Below, piece by piece: positions 14,176 to 19,716 of a DNA stretch of 19,716 bases. The position numbers and the translations under genes are program-made. This stretch comes from Porphyromonadaceae bacterium (GTDB lineage Bacteria; Bacteroidota; Bacteroidia; Bacteroidales; UBA11471), in the NCBI GenBank assembly GCA_021199145.1, contig JAJQIP010000160.1, positions 1 to 19,716 on the forward strand, written 5' to 3'. A model generated the notes under the pieces. That model made no database searches. It saw only the letters and a list, made by a program, of their open reading frames with translations, and was not told where the DNA came from. Within the stretch, counting starts at the first letter, position 1, and each line of letters begins with the position of its first letter.

Positions 14176-16158
14176 ATGACGGAAGAGAATAAAAAAGAGC
14201 AAGTTGATTTGCCGGAGAATGCCTTCCGGGAGTTGGAATCCGGGGAGGAATATCGCCCTATTATGTCGCCCGACAAAACTTATCGGGAGGTGACCCCATG
14301 GTCGGTGTCGTGGGGCATTGTCATGGCCCTGTTGTTTTCGGCCGCAGCGGCTTATCTGGGATTGAAGGTAGGTCAGGTTTTTGAGGCGGCCATCCCGATT
14401 GCCATTATCGCTGTAGGGCTTTCGACGGGCTTTAACCGTAAAAATGCCTTAGGTGAGAATGTGATTATCCAGTCTATCGGAGCCTGTTCGGGTACCGTTG
14501 TCGCCGGAGTGATATTCACGTTGCCGGCCTTGTATATCATACCCGGTTTGTCGGCCGGATTTCTGCCCGTTTTTCTGAGTTCCCTGTTAGGCGGCGTTTT
14601 GGGGATACTTTTCCTGATACCTTTCCGTAAATATTTCGTTTCGGACATGCATGGCAAGTATCCTTTCCCCGAAGCGACCGCCACGACACAGATTCTTGTG
14701 TCGGGGCAGAAAAGCGGCAGTCAGGTGCGACCGTTGATTTTTGCCGGATTGATAGGAGGAATCTATGATTTCTTGCTGTCCACTTTCGGGTGGTGGAGCG
14801 AGGTATTGACCACTCGGGTTTTACCCTTCGGGGAGGCGGTGGCTGAAAAGGCCAAGTTAGTTTTCAAGATTAACACAGGGGCGGCTGTTTTGGGACTTGG
14901 CTATATCGTCGGATTGAAATATTGCCTCATTATTTGTGCCGGTTCCATTTTTGTATGGTTTCTAGTCATCCCATCGTTCAATCTCTTTTGGGGAGATACC
15001 GTGTTGCAACTCAACAGTGCCGCTTCGTCGCTGCCGATAGCCCAAATGTCTCCGGAACAGATATTCACTACCTATGCCCGCTATATCGGCATCGGGGGTA
15101 TTGCCATGGCGGGCATTATCGGCATCGTCCGCTCTTGGAGCGTGATACGGGGTGCTGTCGGATTGGCTTCCAAGGAATTAAAAGGAAAGAGTTCCCTTGC
15201 CCGTTCGGTTATGAAGCGCAATCAACGGGATATCAGCATGAAGATTCTATTTTTCTCCATTGTCATTACCCTTGTTGTCGTGCTGCTCTTTTTCTGGTTG
15301 GGTGTTATTCACAATTTCCTGCAGGCTCTTATCGCCTTTGTCGTGGTGACCGTCATTGCTTTCCTATTTACGACGGTAGCGGCCAATGCCATTGCCATTG
15401 TGGGGACGAATCCTGTTTCGGGCATGACTTTGATGACCTTGATTTTGGCCTCTGTCGTTTTAGTGGCATCGGGCCTTTCGGGACGAGAAGGCATGTTGGC
15501 CGCCTTGATTATCGGAGGAGTGGTTTGCACCGCTCTATCTACGGCGGGCGGCTTTATCACCGATTTGAAGATCGGTTATTGGTTAGGAACCACCCCGGCC
15601 AAACAGGAGACATGGAAGTTTGTCGGTACCTTAGTCGCATCCGCAGCTGTAGGCGGAGTGATGATTATTTTAAATAAGACCTATGGCTTTACGGGTGAAA
15701 ACGCTTTGGCCGCTCCACAAGCGAATGCCATGGCCGCTGTCATACAACCGTTGATGTCGGGGCAGGGTGCCCCGTGGCTGCTTTATGGTATCGGAGCTGT
15801 GATTGCGTTGGTGCTGACCTTCCTTAAAATACCGGCCTTGGCTTTTGCGCTGGGCATGTTTATTCCCTTGGAATTGAATACCCCCTTGGTAGTCGGCGGA
15901 CTTATCAGTTGGTTCGTTTCTACCCGTTCATTGGATAAATCCGTCAACAAGGCCCGTCTTGAAAAGGGAACTCTGTTGGCTTCAGGATTTATTGCCGGAG
16001 GAGCTTTGATGGGTGTAGTGAGTGCGGCAATCCGGTTTGCGGGATTCGAGTATACCTGTACTATGAATGACACGCTCTCCCAATGTCTTGGATTGATATT
16101 CTATCTGGCCATTATTCTCTATTTGGCGAAAAGCAGTCTGTCGGCCAAGAAAGAGTAG
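14176..16158 (+). CDS. OPT-family oligopeptide transporter
   Basis: An inner-membrane symporter of the OPT family (660 residues), which imports short peptides or, in the YSL branch, metal chelates; bacterial members are mostly annotated as peptide transporters. A charged cytosolic N-terminus (1-40) precedes about 14-16 membrane segments, the first being about 44-62. ENVIIQSIGACSG (94-106) and GKYPFPEATATTQIL (160-174) are characteristic of this branch; conserved NPVSGMTLMT follows near 414-423. The C-terminus ends in a short lysine-rich tail. The ATG at 14176 is the first in frame and gives the expected start. Only a weak promoter-like TATCTTGC is seen (14142-14149). The gene ends tail-to-tail with metH, only 21 bases apart and without a terminator. 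Confidence 0.92.
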   Translation: MTEENKKEQVDLPENAFRELESGEEYRPIMSPDKTYREVTPWSVSWGIVMALLFSAAAAYLGLKVGQVFEAAIPIAIIAVGLSTGFNRKNALGENVIIQSIGACSGTVVAGVIFTLPALYIIPGLSAGFLPVFLSSLLGGVLGILFLIPFRKYFVSDMHGKYPFPEATATTQILVSGQKSGSQVRPLIFAGLIGGIYDFLLSTFGWWSEVLTTRVLPFGEAVAEKAKLVFKINTGAAVLGLGYIVGLKYCLIICAGSIFVWFLVIPSFNLFWGDTVLQLNSAASSLPIAQMSPEQIFTTYARYIGIGGIAMAGIIGIVRSWSVIRGAVGLASKELKGKSSLARSVMKRNQRDISMKILFFSIVITLVVVLLFFWLGVIHNFLQALIAFVVVTVIAFLFTTVAANAIAIVGTNPVSGMTLMTLILASVVLVASGLSGREGMLAALIIGGVVCTALSTAGGFITDLKIGYWLGTTPAKQETWKFVGTLVASAAVGGVMIILNKTYGFTGENALAAPQANAMAAVIQPLMSGQGAPWLLYGIGAVIALVLTFLKIPALAFALGMFIPLELNTPLVVGGLISWFVSTRSLDKSVNKARLEKGTLLASGFIAGGALMGVVSAAIRFAGFEYTCTMNDTLSQCLGLIFYLAIILYLAKSSLSAKKE

Positions 16159-16179
16159 GGCAGTCTCCACAAAATAGCG

Positions 16180-19100
16180 TTATACCGACAGCCACTTATA
16201 CGAATCTTCCACTGTATATCCCCGTTCCCGGCAGTATTCTTCCCGTTGTAGGGCATCGATGGAGCCAATGTGGAAATAGACCGATTGCGGATGGGCAATC
16301 AACAGCCCCGTCTCGGTGGCATTGGGATACATGGCCCCGTTTTCCGTCACCGATACACCTATCTTCCCGAAATCGAGAATCTTATCCAGCTCAAAACTCA
16401 AGGATTGGTCAGGCAGGGAGGGGTAGCCGACCGCAGGACGTATACCTTGGTAATGCTGTGCGAGGAGGGAGGGAATGTGAGGCTTTTCCATCGGCATATA
16501 CCCCCAATAGCAGGTACGTATGCGATAGTGCAGCCATTCGGTAGCCGCTTCGACAAGCCGGTCGCATAAAGATTGTAACAACAGGCTCTCGTAGTGGTCA
16601 TCTTGCTGTTTGGCCCGCTCTATCTCTTGAGAGAGTGCCGGGCTTATCGTCACGACAAACGCCCCGACATAGTCGGTCCGTTTTTTTGTTTTTGGCAGGA
16701 CAAAATCCGACAGAGCCAAGAACCTATTTTCGGGATTCTCCCTTTGTTGCCGTAAGCAAGGAACGGTCACCTCTCCTTCGGCCGTATGCAGGATGATACG
16801 GTTCCCGTCGCTGTTTGCCGGGAAAAATCCGAATCGGGCTTGCAGAAACATTGTCTCGCTCTCCTTTTCAATCCGGTTGAGTCGTGTCTCGGCATCAGCG
16901 ATAAGGCGTTCACTCTCTTGTGATTTATCCGAAGTCTGGGGAAACCGAGCTTTACAATGTTCGCAGTTGCCGTCATCGGGCAAAGAATTGCCGGTCAGCC
17001 GCCATGTATGCAGGAAGTATTTCCAGTTGATGCAAGGTCGTACCTCCTGTATTGATAATCGTACTTCCTGAATTTTACCGAGATTTTGCGGTACCGTCGG
17101 GTTATAACTGTCCCAATCGACAGTTGCGGCATGAGCATTGGCTTCGGTGATTGGTACCCAACTCTCTTTTTTCTCCTCCAGAGAACGGCGTAGCTCATCC
17201 TGTTCCTGCTGCAATTCCTTCAAGAACGAATCCCGTGTTTGTACATTCAGCCATCGGGCTGCTACGACAGGAATCTGCGCTGCATCACGAGTGTAGATGA
17301 CAGGTCCGCTGTAACAGGGTGCTATTTTCACGGCTGTATGCAATTTTGAAGTTGTCGCTCCCCCTATCATGAGCGGTATTTTCAGACCGGCTTTTTCCAT
17401 CGCCTCAGCGATACGGCACATCTCTTCAAGAGAGGGGGTGATAAGTCCGCTTACGCCGATAATATCCACCTTTTCCCGAAGAGCCGTCTCGATAATCGTT
17501 TCGGTAGGGACCATAACCCCTAAGTCGATAATGTCGTAGTTATTGCAGCCGAGGACAACGGCGACGATATTTTTCCCGATATCGTGAACATCCCCTTTGA
17601 CTGTAGCCAAAAGAAATTTTCCTTTCTTTCGGGAGTTCTCTTTTTGAATCGGCATGTAAGGTTGTAAAATGGCGACGGCCTGTTTCATGGTTCGGGCGGT
17701 CTTGACCACTTGGGGAAGAAACATTTTCCCGGCTCCAAAGAGTTCTCCTACCCGGTTCATCCCGTTCATGAGCGGACCTTCGATAATTTTTACGGCACTT
17801 CCGTAGACGGTCAACGCCTCCTGCAAATCTTTGTCGAGATGGTCACCTTGCCCCTTGATTAAAGCCTGTTCAATCCGTTCATCGAGCGGCATCTGTTCTC
17901 GGACATCCATCTTGGGCTCCACTGTCTCTTTTGTCGATTCCTTTTTCAGCATTTCTGCCACCTCAATAAGTCGTTCTGTCGCATCAGGCCGACGGTTGAA
18001 AATGACATCCTCGATACGAGAGAGTAGGTCTTGGGGGATATCAGTGTATGTAACTGTCGAGGCAGGATTGACAATGGCCATATCCAAACCCGCTTGTATG
18101 GCGTGAAAGAGAAAGACGGCATGCATGACCTCCCGGATGTAGTTGTTCCCCCGGAAAGAGAAGGAGAGGTTGCTGATACCCCCGCTCACTTTGGCTCCGG
18201 GCAGGTTTTCCTTTATCCATTTGACCGCACGGATATAATCCGCTCCGTAATTGAGATGCTCTTCGATACCCGTAGCCAGGGCCAGTACATTGGGGTCGAA
18301 AATAATATCGGTCGGTTCGATGCCGGCAGAGACAAGAAGGTCGTATGCCCGTCGGCAAATGGCGATTTTACGTTCATAGGTGTCCGCCTGCCCCTTTTCG
18401 TCAAAAGCCATTACAACCATGGCCGCCCCCAACCGCTGTATGGTACGGGCATGGGAGAGAAATAGCTCTTCCCCCTCTTTCAGACTGATAGAGTTGACAA
18501 TGCTTTTGCCCTGCATGCACTTCAGTCCATCGACAATGACCGGCCATTTCGACGAATCAATCATCACCGGGATGCGGCATATCTCCGGTTCCGAGGCTAT
18601 GAGATTGAGGAAATTGATCGTTTCGTTGTGGGCATCCAACATGGCATCGTCCATGTTGATGTCGATAATTTGCGCTCCGTCTTCGACCTGTTTACGGGCA
18701 ATCTCCAGAGCCTCTTCGTATTTCTTCTCGGAAATAAGTCGTAAGAATTTCCGTGAACCGGCCACGTTGCACCGTTCGCCTATGTTGATGAAATTGTTTT
18801 CAGGGATGACTTTCAGTGCCTCCAATCCCGACAGGCAGAGACAGCTCTCCTTTTTAGCAGGTAGGTGTGGCTTTTCCCCTTCGGCACATCGGGCGATGGC
18901 AGCGATATGTTGGGGAGTCGTTCCGCAACAGCCACCTACAATGTTCACCAATCCCTCTTCAATAAACTCCCGAATTTGCAAGACCATTGTTTCGGGCGTT
19001 TCGTCATATTGACCGAAACGGTTCGGCAATCCGGCATTGGGATAGGCCGATAGGTAATAGGGGGCTATATCAGCAAGTTGTCTCAGGTAGGGCTTCATGT

Positions 19101-19716
19101 CGTGTGCGCCAAATGAGCAGTTCAAGCCCACGGACAAGAGATTTGCATGCCGGACTGAAGATAGAAAAGCCTCCAAGGTCTGTCCCGACAAGGTGCGTCC
19201 GCTTGTGTCGGAAAGGGTCACCGAGAGCATGACGGGGATATCCCTCTTCGTTTTCTTCTTTACCTCTTCGGCTGCATAGAGAGCCGCTTTGGCATTGAGG
19301 GTATCAAAGATGGTCTCGATAAGGAGTAAATCCACGCCCCCTTCGACAAGAGCCGCCATCTGTTCCTCATAGGCTTGGACCAGTCGGTCGAAGGTCAAAG
19401 AGCGGAAAGCAGGGTTATTCACATCGGGCGACATCGAGCAGGTCTTGTTGGTCGGGCCTATCGACCCGGCAACCCATCGGGGTTTTTCCGGTGTCTTGGC
19501 AGTATAGCTATCCGCAGCTTTGCGGGCCAGGCGTGCGGCAGAGAGATTTATTTCGGTAATGAATTCCTGCATGCCGTAATCGGCCATGGAGATTCGGGTA
19601 GCGTTGAACGAGTTTGTTTCGATGATATCGGCTCCCGCTTCGAGATAGGCTTCGTGTATGGCGGAGATAATATGCGGCTGGGTCAGGCACAACAGGTCGT
19701 TATTGCCCTTTTGGGG
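16180..19716 (-). CDS. metH: Cobalamin-dependent methionine synthase, N-terminus missing
   Basis: MetH transfers a methyl group from methyltetrahydrofolate to homocysteine through cobalamin. The frame is open to the right edge; 1,178 residues are visible and the reading before LTQPHII (QKGNNDLL) is normal MetH sequence, so only the extreme N-terminus and upstream control region are missing. Domains in order (visible numbering): homocysteine-binding barrel (about 1-290) with zinc ligands Cys200, Cys263 and Cys264; pterin-binding barrel (about 305-570); cap (about 600-695); cobalamin domain with DVHDIG (709-714, His711 as the lower axial ligand); and the AdoMet-binding reactivation domain (about 880-1178). 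The reactivation signature reads RPAVGYPSLPDQS, with Gln where E. coli MetH has the His of PDH. A B12 supply is implied. The start proper cannot be placed from this window. Confidence 0.97.
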   Translation of the reverse strand, partial: PQKGNNDLLCLTQPHIISAIHEAYLEAGADIIETNSFNATRISMADYGMQEFITEINLSAARLARKAADSYTAKTPEKPRWVAGSIGPTNKTCSMSPDVNNPAFRSLTFDRLVQAYEEQMAALVEGGVDLLLIETIFDTLNAKAALYAAEEVKKKTKRDIPVMLSVTLSDTSGRTLSGQTLEAFLSSVRHANLLSVGLNCSFGAHDMKPYLRQLADIAPYYLSAYPNAGLPNRFGQYDETPETMVLQIREFIEEGLVNIVGGCCGTTPQHIAAIARCAEGEKPHLPAKKESCLCLSGLEALKVIPENNFINIGERCNVAGSRKFLRLISEKKYEEALEIARKQVEDGAQIIDINMDDAMLDAHNETINFLNLIASEPEICRIPVMIDSSKWPVIVDGLKCMQGKSIVNSISLKEGEELFLSHARTIQRLGAAMVVMAFDEKGQADTYERKIAICRRAYDLLVSAGIEPTDIIFDPNVLALATGIEEHLNYGADYIRAVKWIKENLPGAKVSGGISNLSFSFRGNNYIREVMHAVFLFHAIQAGLDMAIVNPASTVTYTDIPQDLLSRIEDVIFNRRPDATERLIEVAEMLKKESTKETVEPKMDVREQMPLDERIEQALIKGQGDHLDKDLQEALTVYGSAVKIIEGPLMNGMNRVGELFGAGKMFLPQVVKTARTMKQAVAILQPYMPIQKENSRKKGKFLLATVKGDVHDIGKNIVAVVLGCNNYDIIDLGVMVPTETIIETALREKVDIIGVSGLITPSLEEMCRIAEAMEKAGLKIPLMIGGATTSKLHTAVKIAPCYSGPVIYTRDAAQIPVVAARWLNVQTRDSFLKELQQEQDELRRSLEEKKESWVPITEANAHAATVDWDSYNPTVPQNLGKIQEVRLSIQEVRPCINWKYFLHTWRLTGNSLPDDGNCEHCKARFPQTSDKSQESERLIADAETRLNRIEKESETMFLQARFGFFPANSDGNRIILHTAEGEVTVPCLRQQRENPENRFLALSDFVLPKTKKRTDYVGAFVVTISPALSQEIERAKQQDDHYESLLLQSLCDRLVEAATEWLHYRIRTCYWGYMPMEKPHIPSLLAQHYQGIRPAVGYPSLPDQSLSFELDKILDFGKIGVSVTENGAMYPNATETGLLIAHPQSVYFHIGSIDALQREEYCRERGYTVEDSYKWLSV

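Noticed and set aside
14922..15677. Plus-strand open frame of 251 codons inside the OPT transporter gene
   Set aside because: It is an alternative frame of a clear membrane-transporter gene. Its product is full of Cys, His and Arg without domain character, as expected of a shadow frame.
16180..19716. A riboswitch controlling metH
   Set aside because: The upstream region lies beyond the right edge, so nothing can be seen or claimed.
1..19716. Defence island, prophage, integrative element or CRISPR system
   Set aside because: No integrase, transposase, nuclease, repeat array, tRNA target site or shift in base composition was seen. The genes are housekeeping or common envelope genes with uniform style.

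Overview
The window reads as an ordinary chromosomal stretch of a Bacteroidota bacterium, most likely order Bacteroidales. The evidence is: an M64 'IgA peptidase' lipoprotein with BACON-like repeats and an acidic surface-export signal after the lipobox cysteine; the long (600-residue) form of IspG; a nucleoside kinase with a ThrRS-like N-terminus; and promoter candidates of the Bacteroidetes type (TTG, 19-20 bases, TAnnTTTG) in place of -35/-10 boxes. GC content looks close to 48-50% and coding density is high. No gene-free stretch reaches 300 bases. I see no tRNA or rRNA gene, IS element, prophage or CRISPR array.

Layout. (1) 1-561, minus: a secreted Tyr/Trp/Gly-rich protein, cut by the left edge. 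(2) 702-2333, minus: the M64 surface metallopeptidase lipoprotein. (3) 2504-9323, minus: six tightly packed genes read in the order nucleoside kinase, HAD hydrolase, rpoN, degenerate PAP2-like membrane protein, purE, ispG; probably one operon from a promoter at 9369-9398. (4) 9581-10996, plus: a solitary undecaprenyl-phosphate sugar-1-phosphate transferase with its own near-consensus promoter and a strong bidirectional terminator. (5) 11069-11563, minus: a PaaI-type thioesterase behind a possibly folded 5' leader. (6) 11746-13284, minus: an exported GH28 pectinase-like enzyme. (7) 13388-14053, minus: a DUF2461 protein. (8) 14176-16158, plus: an OPT-family oligopeptide transporter. (9) 16180-19716, minus: cobalamin-dependent methionine synthase MetH, cut at its N-terminus by the right edge and tail-to-tail with the transporter.

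Functionally the window mixes housekeeping metabolism (purine step PurE, isoprenoid step IspG, nucleoside salvage, methionine synthesis), the sigma-54 factor, and envelope or nutrient functions (surface peptidase, peptide transporter, pectin-type hydrolase, initiating glycosyltransferase). The M64 peptidase and the OPT transporter could both serve peptide use, but they lie 12 kb apart and nothing links them directly. For five genes the longest open frame is not the best start; family alignment and promoter positions favour an internal ATG, and the coordinates given use it.

I did not find a convincing new multi-gene system. The points most worth a second look are the degenerate PAP2-like protein fixed beside rpoN, the nested inverted repeats at the predicted 5' end of the thioesterase mRNA, the inverted repeat upstream of the GH28 gene, and the orphan initiating glycosyltransferase with a nine-codon ORF overlapping its start.
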